64,000 nt of DNA from the NCBI GenBank assembly GCA_013399305.1, contig VXAI01000096.1, forward strand, positions 2,834,498 to 2,898,497, given 5' to 3'. A program made the translations under genes and the position numbers. Shown here piece by piece: positions 1-14,800 of the stretch. How positions within the stretch are numbered: position 1 is the first letter of the stretch; each line of letters starts with the position of its first letter. The DNA is from Rostratula benghalensis. Its lineage: Eukaryota > Chordata > Aves > Charadriiformes > Rostratulidae. The notes under the pieces are model-generated. The model was not told the origin of the DNA. It made no database searches and was given only the letters and a program-made list of their open reading frames with translations.

Positions 1-3000
1 AGCCCATAAAAGCAGTGAGTAGCAAGGATTCCTGGTGGCTCTCATCTGCTGTGGATGACAGATGCAGGCCCAGCCACAAATGCACAGACCCATGAGACAT
101 CTCATATCATGGGAGGTACTGCCAAACCACACAGTCTGTATTTCCCAATCCCACAATATGAGACTTGGTGACAATAATGGGACTCAGACCCAGGTCTCCC
201 AAGTCCCAGGAGAGCAGTCACCCTTCTTGCCCATTGCTGGATGGTACAGACAGATGTCAGGGAGCTGTAAATGGTCCCAGTCTATTTTGGGGACCTCTGA
301 TGAGTCAGAAGCTTCCCAGGTACTCTGACCCAGTAGCCTAGTCACACAAGAGCTCCCAGAGCAAACCATGAATACGAGAAAACAAGTTCCCAGAGTCATT
401 ATTCAGCAGTCACGATGCACCCATGCATAAATTGCTGTGCAGAATGCTGAGGGAGATGCTAGGGAAAAGTAGGAGGGAAGAGTTCATGGGAGGGAATCAC
501 TCAGCAGTGGTACAACAATAATCCTTTAACCCCTACGAAAAAAATGCAGCAGAGAAAGCTGGAGACCACAGACACTGCCCTGTAAGGTCAGTCTCCACCA
601 CCTCCTTCTTGGCAGCCTGCCTTTGGTGGACCAAGGCTGTCCTTTCTTACCAGGCCTGTACCTGTCAAAGACCTCAGGAGTTTCCTTTCTGCCTCCCCCA
701 CAGATGTTCAAGCACCGCTTTCCCACATGGACATGCCTCTGCCTTACAGAAAGCTGAGCCATCCCTGGTCCCTGCTGAGGGCTGGTGTGTGCACCCAGAG
801 CACAGCACTGCAACCTCAGGTGGAAGGAATCTGCCCCAGGTCTGTTCACAGCATGGAGTACTGCCTGCTTCACAGGTCCAGAAGAAGGTTTGCACCTTCT
901 TCAAGGCACATGAGGAAACACAAGTGAGAAAGACGGGGAAATGAAAATCAAGGCTGTCCCACTAGGAGTGATGGTCCCTCTGAGCTGGACGTGCTCCCTC
1001 TCCCAGGCAGGCAACCCATCCCATCACACCACATCACACACTTGAGCTGGACGGTGGCAGGAGAGCAGGCTAGAAGTGCCCTCTTCTCTCTCAGGACCCC
1101 CTGAGCCCAGGCAGGGGGAGAAGGCAGGGTGCACATCCTCCAGAGCAGAGCTGCGCCCACGCTGTCAGCCCAGGAGAGTCCCTGGACCCAGCAGGCTCCT
1201 CAGCGGGCACTTCCAGCCCTGCCTGAGAGCTTGGGAAACAGGGACAACTAGATCTGAGGACACATCCTATGGTAGGCAGTGCATCATATACAGTTTCATC
1301 CTGCTACTAGCCTTTGAGACTAAAACTCACCAGAAAGCCTTCAGATTATTTTTGGTTTTATGGAAGATGGTTTTTAAGCACATGTGGTGCTGGTGTCTAC
1401 TGCAAATTCAGTTCTCAGAGATTGCAGAAAGTGTCACTTGCATAATTACTCCCTAATTTCCTTAACACCCTGCTGATTGCCTGCTCTCTTTTCCAACAAG
1501 CTCTCTCTTACTGATTTCTTCTTGATAAAGTCGTTTTCAAGGTTGCAATCATCATTTACCACACCAAAATGAGTCCTTCATTTAGGACACACATTGTCAG
1601 GATTCACTGACTTCAAATTCCCCATTCCCCCATTTTGTCACTAGATTCCATCCCAAATATTTTCAGAATCTTTATTTCCCCCAGTCCCTGTCACCGCTTA
1701 TTCTTTTTCATCTACATCTTCTTCCTTTCCTCTGCAAAATGTTTTGCATAATACTCCAATTTTCAGTTCCCTGTTTTCAGTTGAGCAGTTCTTTGTGAGA
1801 TCACAAAGAGTTTCAGAGAATTTCAGGGAACAGTGTGGGGGGGTGGGTGTGAGGAGGAGAGGAGGGAAAGGTAAGCCCAGCCCGAATATATTCCACATGA
1901 GCTGTCTGGTCTCCAGACTGGAACAATCTCTTCCACATTCACACATTTTTCTCCTGGACCTCTCTCACCGATTCACCTGGACAACGCCTGTTAATTCTTC
2001 TCCTTGTGGATTTTCAACATCCTGGACTTCTGAGCAGTTTGGCCTTTTCTTTCTACACCATTACGCTACCGCAATGTCTCTCTGGTCCTCCCAGTCAGGA
2101 ACCTCCCCCTCAAAACCAGCAGTAAACACACAGTTGACTCACCAGTGAAAGGTTTAAAAGGCAGCACAGCCCTGCAGCACTAGAACACTGAGCTCTCAGC
2201 CATGGAAATCCCTAGATTTCCGAGGGCATAAGCAGCTTCTACTATTTTTTTTTTTTTCCTGAATTGCCAAAGTCATCAAAACAGAGCATCAGGACTTCAG
2301 TGCTGGGAATGGTGCATCATGCTACTGTTTAATACCTTTCCAACACAGTTATACATGGGGTTTTTTTTTTGCTTAGAGGTCTGTTGGAGATGCAATACTG
2401 GATTCTAGTCTGACAGTACAAACCATTTCAGCTAAAGCAACTAAAAATTCTGCATCTTCTTGGAATAACAGCCGACGGTGAGTGTGCAAACATTACTGTC
2501 AGGAGACTCTGATCAACTGAGCAATCCTGTCGTGAGGTGGTTCCAGAGAGCCATGCCATAAAACTGTGAAGGCTGTTTGCAGAAAGCACACACAGCGAGT
2601 ATCAAAGTCTCAAAGCCCTTCACTGAGCGGGGACAAACCCCACAAGAACAGGTTACTTTAAGAGAGAGAAAGGACAAGGGAAATTAGCCCTTAGCCATGA
2701 TAGTCATGGGTGATGAAATCCTTCTAAAAAGCACTTTGGAGACCACGTGTCAGCCGGGCACAAGGCTTGGGCAAAGAAACCTCCAGTTTCATTAGAACAG
2801 TTTCCAAGCTCTTTGTCACCAAAGGCAGTTAAACCAGAAGCATTAAAAACCTATCAGTGAGATCCAAGTGACAAAGGTAACTCTAACTGTATACAAAAAA
2901 ACCCCACATCAGGCCAGACCATGCTCCTATCACGTGATGTCCACTCATGAGGTTGGTTTTAATGCGTCTCTTGTTTAACCCCTTTGCGATCGTACCTCTT

Positions 3001-6000
3001 TAGGAAGGAAGGAAGGAACTCACCTCCTGCTACAAACAGAGGCCCCGTGGGCAGGAGAAGTTGGGCAGGAAGGTGAGCCCAGGCTGCTCTGATCACGCTT
3101 CCCAGGGAAGCAAGGCAGCTTCTGAGAGGGCCAGGAGACAGACGGCTGCGGGTCAGGCCCGGCACGAGTTGCCCACTTCAGCTGCTCATCTCCCAATTAA
3201 CATTTACAGTTGGCGTGCTGGTATTTTTCATGCTCGTTGACAGCCTTCTAATGATGATGACTGGGGGATGAGGAGGGGAAGAACTTGCCAAAAAAAGTAT
3301 CTCTGTGCTCTCCAAGACCGAGACGACAGAAGAATACAAATCGTCAATGACGACATTTTTGCTAACTGCTTCTCTTAAAAAAACCCACCGTTTAGAGCAT
3401 CCAAGAGTGACCTAGAAAATTTGAAATGTGGAGAGCTTTCGTGGCAGGGCACGCTCCCTCAAATCAAACCAGGCTTTTGCTTTAGCTGCATTTGGCCAAA
3501 CGTTAAAACCCTCAGTAAAATCTCACTTTTGGAAGCTTTTAACAATGAGCTGACAGCCCTTCAAGCTTTCCACCCCGTGGGTCATGCTTCTGCAGCTGCC
3601 ACAGGGGCTGCTGAACCGCACAGAGACATGGATGCGGCAACCAGTGCTGCTGTGGAAGGCTGTGGGGGAAGCTGGAGTGTGCTCTGGCTCCTCCAGCAGG
3701 ATGGCAACTTCATGCCACCGCCCCTTGTCACACAGAAGGCCATGGGTACCTGACTCAATGGACTAGCGACCATCAGTCCCAGCTGTACAGATGATACACC
3801 TGGAGCAGTGCAGGTCATTTTTGGAAGAGAACCAAGGCTCAGCTCTGGAGCCCCCAAATCCATGAGGATCAATAAGCCAAAGTTTCCTCCATGGCCACAA
3901 CTGGCAACCAAGGGAGCGCAAAGAGGTGGCCGCACCACAAGTGAACCATATCCAGATCTCCTCCAGCCGCTGGCTCGTGCAGAAGAGCAAACACCACTTC
4001 AGCTAATTATTTCCTTACACTGCTCTTAGTTTGCTTAAATGGAAAAGATCCATGCCTTGAACTGAAAGGTTCTGGTATTCTTCTTTCTGAGTAATAACCA
4101 AGTCAGAAGACCAACAAGGCTCCTCCACGTGTTAAAAATGAACTGAAAATATCATTTGCAAACAGATATAAAATTGAGTACGAAGATTACGACAAAAGAA
4201 TACTCATGGGCAGCACAGCAAAGCAGTCACATTAAGATACCAGAATTAACCTTGTTTCCATGATGTTAATTCAGCCCTCTTATGCATAATTTACTATAAT
4301 TAGTATGGTTATTCAAGAATCGTTATACATCCATCATTTAAAGATTATTTAAACCAATTAATGACTGATGATATTGCCTTGGAGAGGCTCAGATGGTACC
4401 CCAGGAGGCAGCCTGGGAATGTGGAGGGAGCCCACGGTCCCAGCAGCACTTCCTAGACCAGTGAGCTCTCACCATCCTCAGGGTATTTTCCAGTCCTGGC
4501 CTCCAAATGCACTGGTCAGCACAGCACAGGGAGACAAGTGGCTGACAGCAGCACTCGGGTTATCAAATTGTAACCGCAAAACAGACTGCTTTCAGTTTTT
4601 TCTCCTATCTGAGCAGGGACTCGAGATGCAAATGTAACAACCCCAACCACGACACAAAGTAAATTACATGCTGGCATCCCGTTCTGCTGGCATGCTTATT
4701 ATCTCTGTTGAGAGGCCGGAGGAGAGCTGGCAGGGAGAGCACAAGGCTCTCTCCCTTATGGAATTCATCTTCCGATAAAGCAGGCAGACGGGGCCAAACA
4801 CCAAAGGTCCCTCTAACCCACACATCCCCAGCTGCTCCTAGAATTCAGGAGGCAGCAGCTTCCCAGGACAGACCAGAGGGCCAACACCAAGGCACCTGGG
4901 AGGATAAGAAACCAGCTGGATATATTTCAAAACAAGATCATCTCAGCCACAGAGAACTGGCTTCCCATCCTGTTTTTTCCATATGCTGAAGTTTTTATCT
5001 CCGAGCTCTTTGGCAGCTGCTGTACAAGGGACTCAACTCTGCAGAGCAACAGGCAGTACATCTGCTTACCTTTGACAAAAAGCAGATGAGAAAAGCTGCA
5101 AACCCACAATCCATCTGTAATTAAACATTTAGAAAACAGAGTGCAACACGGAGACATGAAGAAACGAGAGCAATGCAGCCTGCTGCCAGCTATTGCAGCA
5201 ATCTGGTATTTCCTACAGGAACAGTAACTACAAGCAAAATTCCTAATACAGTGGAACTTTCCCTGGGGTTCTCAGCCCCCTTCTCCAGCTCCCTAACCAT
5301 TTGTGGCTCAGGGGCTTCTTTTCACTGGCCTGATGTATCCACGTCCAGTGTTCTACTGCTGAGTAGCCCAAAGCAGAAGATTTGAGATAATACAGAGGGA
5401 AAAGGATGGTCTGACAAATGGTGGATCCCTGGGCAATGGTTACATCACCCAGTGGATCCAAACAACCTTGCTGTGTTTTATCATTACAGCATCTCCATCC
5501 AGACTAACGCTGAGCTGAGTCTTGCTCACTAGATATGTTAGTGGTCACCTGGAAGGGAGGATGTTTGGGCTCCTGGGCATCAGAAGAGCTCAAACCAGGA
5601 CAACACAGCATCACCTCGAAGCACTTGGCAGTAAGACCATCTGATCTGATGCTCTCAACAGTGATCTGACGCCAGCCACCATGAGATGCTCAGGGTCTTC
5701 AAGGTCAGGGGAGGCCTGAGACTGAGAGGCCAAAGGTGTCACCATTAGCCCTGAGTTAAGAGAACATCGTTTCAGGCTCATCACTGATGGGCACTAACAC
5801 AGAACTGAGGCATTAGGAGGATAACTTAGAGAATCCTAGAGATATAGTAGCTAAATATAACAGATTAAGATGCTATACAAGGATTACTTCATCCCAGATA
5901 GCACTCAGCTCTTCTTTTTCAAACTCCTTTCATATAAAACCCATTGCCCACTTGCACTGGGACCATCCACTGAGACACATGAGTTTCCATTTCCACACAC

Positions 6001-9000
6001 TCCCAGCCAGCCTTCCTCAGGCCTCCCTGTCTGCTCAGTCATCCAGGTCATTTGTCCTTTAGCAGAAGGTGCCCGTCTGCATCCATTAAGTACTTTATTT
6101 CCAGACACCCCATCTAGCCTGCTCAGACACCTCCAGTTTTCTTCCTACGATTTCTAAATTCCCTGGATACCAGCCATACCCTTTTTAAGCAAGTCCCAGT
6201 ATCTTTCTAGAATTAATCTCCCCCCACTGACATCCTTTTTGCAAATATACACAGAAACTGCCTTGCAGACTATGCCAGCTCTCTACGCTTTATCGCCTCA
6301 ATTTTGAACTCCAATTCACTTCCAAGTTAGAACTCTCCAAGTGCCTATCTTTGAAACACAGCATTTGCTTCACGTGTCAGCACACTCAGTCCTGCCCTGA
6401 GAATGCCACCAAAGCAGTCGGCGCAGGCAAGCTCCCGGTGACAGCTCCAGGAAGGATGACAGTGACACGTTGCAGCTTGGAAAAACACACAATGTGCCGA
6501 GGACTCCACATGCTCTAGGGACAGTTTTGGATGTCAGGTGCTATGAATGGCTCCTCTCTTCTTTAAGGAGATTTCAACATGCCTGAAAGTTTTCTTCAAT
6601 CCAGGGAAGCGAAGCGGACCTTCCACCTGCTGTAATGTCTCCCTGTCCAGCTAATTCTAACCTCCAGCTTCCCTCATCCCTCTGAAGAGGACACCTTTAC
6701 AGATCAGCACCACAGGATCACTGGAAAAATGTGGAAATTCTAAAATGAAAGCTTTTCCTATAACAGTTCGAAGGAATCAGAACAGGATTTCTACAGTTCA
6801 AGCAGTGAGGGTCTGGGGACATCAGGAGATAACAGCTCCAAGGGGCACAATTTCTGTGCCCTGGTGTTACTGGTTGCACTCCTGTTCCACAGGTAAAGAG
6901 AATTATGAATGGTTAAGGACTCACTACAGGGTAAGTTAAGAAGGTCACAAATATCAAACACTTCTTCCAGTGCCCAAAAATGTACGAATCAGGTTGAATC
7001 CTCTATTTGAAAAGTATACTTAAACTGTTGAAACTTAAAGAGTATTTAAATATTTAGCATATCGAGTATCATTATCCACAGACAGCTCTGCCTCATCTAT
7101 ATTCCTTTCCTGCTTCATTGTGGTCTATTCCCTGGACTCTATTTGCACAACAGCAGTTTCAAAGACTCCCTTTGCTCCCAACAGAAGGATTTCCCTTCTC
7201 CCTCCAAAATCCTTGCTCTAGTACCCAGACGTATTTCTCAGTACTTTGTTATATGGCTGCCTTCTCCCTCAAAGGTCATCTCACCCCATAAACCTGTTAA
7301 ACAATATAAAGATTAAGCCTGTTAGCACAATGTACTAAATCACTGTGGGACCTTCCTGTGCATTTTCCCCAGGGGTACCTTACAATTAGCAATGGCCGTA
7401 AGGAAGCTGGAAGAACAATGGAGAAAGGCCCAGCTCATGGATATGAAGCACAAGATCAAAACACTGAAGAGCAATCCCAAAGCTGAAAAAAAAAAAAAAG
7501 AGTCAGGCTGGAAAGCTTTGCCTTAAAGGGGTAAATTTATTTGATTAAGCATTTGATGACCCCCACACCCAACCAAAAACGTGTCCTTTTGCTGGGGCAT
7601 GTACTAAAGGGATTACACACCAGTTCCAACCCAGCTTGACCGATGTGGTGACCGCAGCGCAGGGTGTTCTGTGCAGCAGCAAACCTTCACTAAGAACACA
7701 TGGACTGCAAATGGGCTGCCCCAGACATGCCTCCAAACTCACTTCTGCACCCACTGAATTAAGCACTTCACTGGCTCTCCACTTTCTCTGCAGCCAGCGC
7801 TCAGACCAGCTCCCTGCAGGACTCTGCTGAAAGGAAAAGACCCCAAAACCCTGGGGAAAGGGAGCAGCTCCGGATGAAAAGAGGGTTTTGTCCTTTGAGA
7901 CTTCATTTCTCACCAGGTCTAAATTCCCAGTAATTGGCAAAAGTGGGTGCCTGACACTGACTCCCAAAGGGTCAGAGAAAGAAGAACCCTGCCAGTTGCC
8001 TAGAGAAATGGACCAGCAGGGCAACACTCACCTGTGCCATCCCAGTTATGATTCCTAGTACCATATTGGGACCTCAAGGTGGCCTGTCCAAAAGCTAACT
8101 CCAGTTCCTTAACAGCCAGCCCTGGACAGAACCACAAGGCAGCTGGCACCTGTACACCTGAGCAGGTGCTACCTCTTAAGAGAGCTCTTCTTAGGAGCTG
8201 ATTTGGGAAATGGCTGCTCTTTGGTCAGTATTTGCCCAAGAAGCCTGGCACAGTGTGAGCCCAGAGAGATCTGACCTCTCTGGAAGGAAATTACTTTCTC
8301 CTGACATCCTGGCTTGGGTGTGGGGTAACACCAGCAGTGTCACAGCTCCACGTAGGACCCAGCAGCTCCTCCTTTACAGGGGCACAGAGATTTAAGAGGT
8401 TCACCAAGGCAACTGCACTACACAACATCCAGAGGTACATCCAGATCTCTCCTTCCTGATGAATTCCCAGAGTTGCTGAAGAAAGGAGCTAGAGCCTTGT
8501 CAGGGCACAAGAGGCAGACGTGACTCTTCAATGTGATGTCCAGGCTCTGAGGATGAGCTGGCTGACCTCAGCTCTTCAGGAGAGTCTGGCCAGGGAGGTG
8601 AGTGTGCAGGAGAGCAGTTCCTATGATAACCCTGATCCTGAGGAAGGAAAAGAACTGGATTCCCTGTTGTGCCTCAGCTTGGCTGAATCCCTAAGGGACT
8701 GGAAAGGGGAAACAGCACACAGAGGCATCTCCTTAAACTGCCACATAAGCAGCATGGAAGTGGGTGGCTCAGGTATTGCCACCTGAACCTCTTCCAGGGC
8801 TCCATCACCCAGGGATGAACCATGCCAGGCAGAGACCAGCCCGCAGGGCATCACTGCGGCCCAAGGGCAGGCACAAGGGTACCACCCACAGCCCCCCGTG
8901 TGCCACAACAAGCAGTGGAGCAGCAGAGGTGATGCTTCCAGCTGCTCCTCTCACTATCCTATTGATCAATTATTTCCCTGTCACTAAGAGGTGCCTGTTA

Positions 9001-9828
9001 AACATTTTGGAATTCATTTCGTACACTCCAGAAGGAAGAAAAGCAGACAAGCGAAGTTACTGCAATGAGCAGAGAAGCTGGCAGTGGCAGAGAACAAACA
9101 TCTATCTCACATGGACCAGGCACAGAACAACACATTGTCAGAGGGGGAAAAAAAAAACAACCAAAAAAACACCCAAACCACCTCAGCTCTCTTCGCCAGT
9201 GATATCACAAGTTGGGGAGAAACAATCAGGCTTTCAAGAACCTAGGACTATAAACAGTAAAATACCTGAGTCATCAGACCATTAATGTACAGCTTGGCAC
9301 CGTGAGACAGCTTCTAAGTGAGACTTCTCAACCTGATTTTATGTGTAAGAAAATACATCTTGGGATTCTGAGGACTCAAAATTACTTTATCTGTTAACTC
9401 TGCTCCTGAGATCCCTGACAGAAAAGTACATCAAATGCTTTCTTGAGCTTTTACGGCCATCCTGGCTCAAATCTGGTACATGAAGCCCATCTGAATATTG
9501 CTAATTTCCTGCTAAGACATGGACTGTACATCACAGAAACTAAGATTTCCCCTGCTGTCTATGAAAGCAGGAGAGAATTACTTTCCTCTTCTTGTTCCAA
9601 AGGAGACGGTTTCAGAGATTTAAATACTTAAATCTCATGTTTACAGCTTTACAGCTTTGACCTGCATTAAAAATGTAAATCATTACATGACGCACTTGAT
9701 TTTAGACCGCTGTCCTTTGGGGAATCTGCTTCTGGAAGCTGTTTGTTCACCCTGCAGAAGACGGAACAAACTGAACTTACAGGTGGCCTGAAGTGATGGA
9801 GAAGCAGGAGGACACTTGGATGCAACAC

Positions 9829-9970
9829 AGAATCATAGAATGGTTAGAGTTGGAAAGGACCTTAAAGATCATTGAGTTCCAACCTCCCTGCCCTGGGCAG
9901 AGCCACCTCCCACTAGAGCAGGTTGCTCAAAGCCCCATCCAGCCTGGCCTGAAACGCTTCCAGCAGTTGT
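9829..9970 (-). mobile_element. CR1 LINE 3'-end fragment
   Basis: The plus strand shows the reverse complement of the CR1 tail: AATCATAGAATGGTTAGAG, then a GGAAAGGACCTTAAAGATCA block and the stretch ending in GCCTGGCC. The element therefore lies in minus orientation with its 3' end at about 9,829. It is 5'-truncated to roughly 140 bp, as most avian CR1 copies are, and has no coding capacity. It sits in an RBM6 intron in the same transcriptional direction as the gene. Confidence 0.9.
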
Positions 9971-11754
9971 CAATGCACACACACACAGCGTGCACCAGCA
10001 CAGAAAAACAAACATTAAGGCAGAAGGCTTCTTTGCATTAAGACACTTCACTGCAACAAGTCAACTGCACACTTTACAGGCTTCCATCTCCCTCCTGTAT
10101 CCCTTTGGACAAAACAGATTCAGGGTTTCCCCTCACCCCCTGTTGCCCTCTTCTGGAAGCAAGCACAGCCAAAGCCGAGTAAACTGGTCACGCTGTGGTA
10201 CTGAGGACCTCTCAGGTGCCATCCTGTTCACACAACTTGGGTTAAAGAGCTTGCCAGATATCACACATGGGGTAATTCTCCCCCTCTCATAAAAGAGAGG
10301 ATCAGAGGAAGTCAATGCCTTTCCTCTGAAGCTCAGAGGGCTGTTGCCTGCCAGCACCCTCAGAGCTCTTCTACCAAACACCCCTCCTTGTCCTGCACAG
10401 ACGCAGTGACAGCAAGGCTCCTGCTCGCTTGTTTCTCCAGCTCACAACGCTTCTTGTGATCTCTGTAGGTATTAAAGCTTTAATAAGAGCCTTGAAGGTG
10501 CCCCACAGCTTGCAGGGGAGTGGGGCGGATAATAACTGTGTGTCCTTCCGTGCTAAATACCTGTTTCCCTGTTGCCTGTGATTGACGGGTAACGACACAA
10601 GAGCCCACTCAGGCGTGCCAGCCCCCACTTCCCACTGTAATCAGGTTTCACTTCTAGTCAAGAACATTAAGGGCCCAGTCACAGTCAAGTCGAAACAGAA
10701 ATTCACAAATAAAAGTTGCTGACTGCTTGCCACAGATTTTGTCTTGCACCTTCCACCTCGAAACATAGGAATTGAACCTGTCCCTTGTGTGATTCTCGTA
10801 ATAGAAAATGGGAAAATTCAAGGCACTCTTTTTGAATGTACCCCAATTCATGGTACCCAAACTTCCAAGATTCCAACACAATCTCAGGTAGAGTTAGAGA
10901 GGAAAACAGAGCAAAATCCACACCTGAAGAGAATTCCACCTCCCTCACTGTCTATCACAACCAGAGTTATGCAAAAAAAAAAATATTTAAAAAGTTTCTG
11001 CAGAGAAACAATCTGATCATGGCTATTCCAAGAGAAGGAAACAGTGCTTCTGCCTTCCTTAAACCCCCGGGAGTGGGCAGTTTGACCTTTTTTTTTTTTT
11101 TTCCAGCATCTACACTCAACTTCTTCACCGTCCTGTTCCAGCAATCCAAGCTCAGCAGTGCACCGAGGGATGGAAAAAGCAACCGCCGCCAAGAGAGCAC
11201 AAAAGCACGAAGGAAGATGTCTGAGGCTGCAGCTAACAAAACCGACTCATGGAGTGAAAATGGCAACAACATTCTGGTCTGCTCCCACTTATCACGATAG
11301 TCCAGATGGAGCCTCAGTGCTATAAGCTGGCTCGTGTGCCTGTAAAACGTATCTGGTATTCCCCTCAACGTTGCTGGGACTGGGCTGAGAAGGACTGACA
11401 TCTCTTTCACAGTGACAGGTCTCCTGCAAGCCCCTCTGGCAAAAAGGTGATAGAAAATGGTCTTGCTCTGGAAATGAAAAGGTAGGCATCACCGAGTTGC
11501 CTTTATTCACGTTAGCAGAACCCATACAGATATTACAGATATTACCCTCTCGCGGCCCCCGCGTCTCCTTTAAGTACCTTCAGTCAGAGCATGAGCACCA
11601 CCCACTTCCCAGAGTACAGAGGGAATTTCGGAGAGTGCATCTGCAGCTCTGTTAGTCACCAGCTTACTTGAGGGATGACTTCAAAAGCATCAAAGCCCAT
11701 CAGCGGCATGAGGTTTACTAAGTTTCATACAGGGGCTTGATCAAGGGATTCTTA

Positions 11755-11842
11755 CATCTTAATCAAAAAATCACCTTCTGACCCCATATACTTTCAATCA
11801 TCTTAACCCAAAAATCACCTTCTGACCCCATATACAATCAAT
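11755..11842. repeat. 44-bp tandem duplication
   Basis: Two adjacent copies of 44 bp, starting at 11,755 and 11,799, share the core AATCACCTTCTGACCCCATA. They differ at only a few bases, which suggests a fairly recent local duplication. It is intronic to RBM6 and no function is implied. Confidence 0.85.
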
Positions 11843-14800
11843 CAATCCTGGCGCCAGGCTCTCTGTCCTGATTTACCACCCTCCTTTGAAGCACTTTGAT
11901 GCTACCATGATAAGCACCTCCCAAATGGTTACACAAGAGTATATTTAGATCTTCACAAAAAATCAACCAATCATGCATGTAAACACAAGAAAAAAACCAT
12001 ACAATCTGTAAGTAAGAGCAGCCAGCAGTAAAACAGTGCTCTTTGTTTTAAGGTGAAACCGCACCACGGGAAAATCTGCGACTAAGGTCTCCTCATTGTC
12101 ACACAACTGGTCCATTAAGACGTTAGGAGGAGAGGACCTGATAGCTCCCCAGGCAGGGTGGCATCTGTATCCTGGCTCTGCATACAAAGACTACTTCCAA
12201 TCCTTCCTAGCTCACGGCAAAATCTCACCTACAAACGAACTCCAGGGCTGAGTGTGCCAGATGCCGTGTCACTCGGGGAATAAACCGCTTCGCGCGCTGA
12301 CAAATGAACCGCAACAGCGCTGTTTCTTAGGAGCTGCTCTGCAACACAGCTCCACCACTGTGGAAGGGGCAGAGAGCAGAAGTATCCAGGGTGCACGTTG
12401 CCACTTCATATTCACAAGCAGTTTTTGGGTAGCCCCGTTTGGTTTTTTTTACGACAGCTTTGAGCCACCGGAGTAGGGAGTTACATCCATGCCTGCGCCT
12501 CTGGATGCTGCAGAGGCCCGGCAGGAGGGAGCGATGGGCTGCAGGTACTGGTGTATCACATCAAACCATCCATCAGCCAGAGAGGAACGGACACTCATCT
12601 GGGCAACGCTCCCGGATCAAGTTATTCAAACAAACTTCAGGAAATCCCAATTGCTCCGTTATGTTTGCCAGCTCAAGCTCCTGGCCCTGTAAACACAGCG
12701 TCTATCCCAACAGAGAAACAGGCGATTAGCAAGGCACTGGAGATCTACGGGGAAAGAAGGGATATTTCAGAGATGTATCATCACACAGATTTGTTAATGT
12801 CAACCAGCAAAAAACCCCAATAAAACCACAATCAGAACATAAATGCCCAGGGGCCAGAGGGAGAGCGGTTTCATTTTGGAGAAGGGTAGGAAAGGATGCT
12901 TTACCCGGAACAATCTATTTATACAGCAGCCCAAGTGAACTTCAGCACACAGAATGGATAATTCTGCAATACACAGCAATATTTGAGTCCTGAGATAACC
13001 CTGCTGGGCCATACACCCCCAGCAGCCACCAGAGATACTAAGAAAGTCCTGCTTACACATCTGCTGCATGCTCCTAGCAACTCACCCAGAAGCTGTCCCT
13101 CTGAGACAATCCCACTACAGAGCAGCAGCTGAGCAGCATCAAAAGCACATCATCCTCATCACTGGGGTAAGGTGAGGCTGAAGGAGAAAAGGAGGACAGG
13201 GTTTTGGAATAAGAGCAGGGAGGTGGAGGGACACAGCAATCTGGGGTCACAGAATTAGAGCAAGAAGCAGCAGCTTCACAACTCTTCCAGTTAAGCCCAC
13301 CTATTTTAAAATACTTTGCTTAGCAAGGTTTGCTACCTGAGACAAAGCTGCCAAGAAGGTGGTAGTTTTTTGTCTGTGTAGGGCTAGAAAAAACATGTCA
13401 ATGGGCAGCTGGCTGAATGAAGAGCATGTGAAGTCTTTGGCAGAAGTTCTCTTACAACCTCCTGTGCCAAAGGAAAAGAGATTAAGAGGATTCGCACGGC
13501 TTGAAGAGTTGAGATAACAGAAGGTGCTGAGATGACAAAAGAGTAGATCCACAGACGTATTTTCAGTACCAGAATTTTTTGGCAGTTAAATTTTACAACA
13601 AAAGATACCCTTCTCTGCACAAAGAAGGTCTCAGTAGCCCGTAGAGATTAACTCAGCCCTTCTGAACAGAGCAGCAGGTCGTTTATCACAACAACACCGC
13701 AGGATATTCACATGGACACCCACACACCCAGCCCTGTCACAGGTCACCGCAGGCAGATCCAATGGTTCTTCACAGGCAAGAAGCCTCTGCCCAGCACTAG
13801 GAGCCTCCCTCTGCAGCCTTCTGTATCACAGAGGCTTATGACTCCACTAAATGACAGTACTATGAGGGAGACACAAATGGGAATGATTGACTCAACATGT
13901 CAAGCTCCAGTGATGCAAGACCAGGGTGAGCTCGTGACCAGGTCATATCCTGCATCAGACACAAAACCCCCCAAAACAGCCCTGCTGCCTGGAAAACCAC
14001 TCATCTGATTACAAGGCAGCCTATGGAGGAAACCTTCCATAGGCCACCTGGGTCATAAAAATGCCTCCATAATGTGCATGTTTCCCAAATCATTAGGATG
14101 TTTACAGAAGAAGCACTGCCTCAGTACACAATTCTTTCCTCTCTCTATACACACACTGAAAGACTCCTAAAGATAATCCTAGAAATCCATGTGGTCAAAA
14201 GCTGAATGGGTTTAATGGGGAGCAAAAGATGTGTGCTAATGATGGAACCTGAGCAAAATCCACACACCTAATATACACCGAGAAAAGCAGAAGATAAGGG
14301 CAGCTGATAACCCCAAGGAAGACTTGTCGAAAGCGAGGTCATCTCCAGAGCTCTCAGCCTCACACACAAAAGGATTTCAGTATATTTGGGGATATGCTGA
14401 ATTGTCACCACCACCCTCAAACTGCAGGTTAAAGCCACAGAAATGGAGTGACATTGTCAAGTGGTAATTGATGGATAGCAGACAGCCCGCGAGAATGTGC
14501 TTCAGGCGGGCGTCATCTCCCAGTACAGGGGGCATTTTGCAGATCCTAGAAAAAAATAATATGCCAAACTCCACATCCCAGCATATCCTACCAAACGGAA
14601 AAACAATTATTTTTGATGTTTGGACACAACGTTTTCACAAGATGCCCCTTGCACCAGAGCCTTCAATAAATACTCTAAGGTTACAGGTCCGCAGGGACAA
14701 CCCCAAGCTCCTTCTGTATTTAACTGGGAAGCCACAGGGAGTTGTGGCTGGTTACTGCTCATGTTTTCAGGACATGAGCGTGTCTGCTTGTCAAAGCATC

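Noticed and set aside
2150..2220. TATA-like TTTAAAAGG followed by an ATG
   Set aside because: No open frame of note, no CpG context and no exon follows. A single A/T-rich hexamer in an intron is expected by chance.
13540..13600. Minus-strand KFWY-like peptide resembling the RBM6 zinc-finger start
   Set aside because: The frame hits a stop immediately after the tyrosine codon, and no flanking residues of the RanBP2-type finger or splice sites fit.
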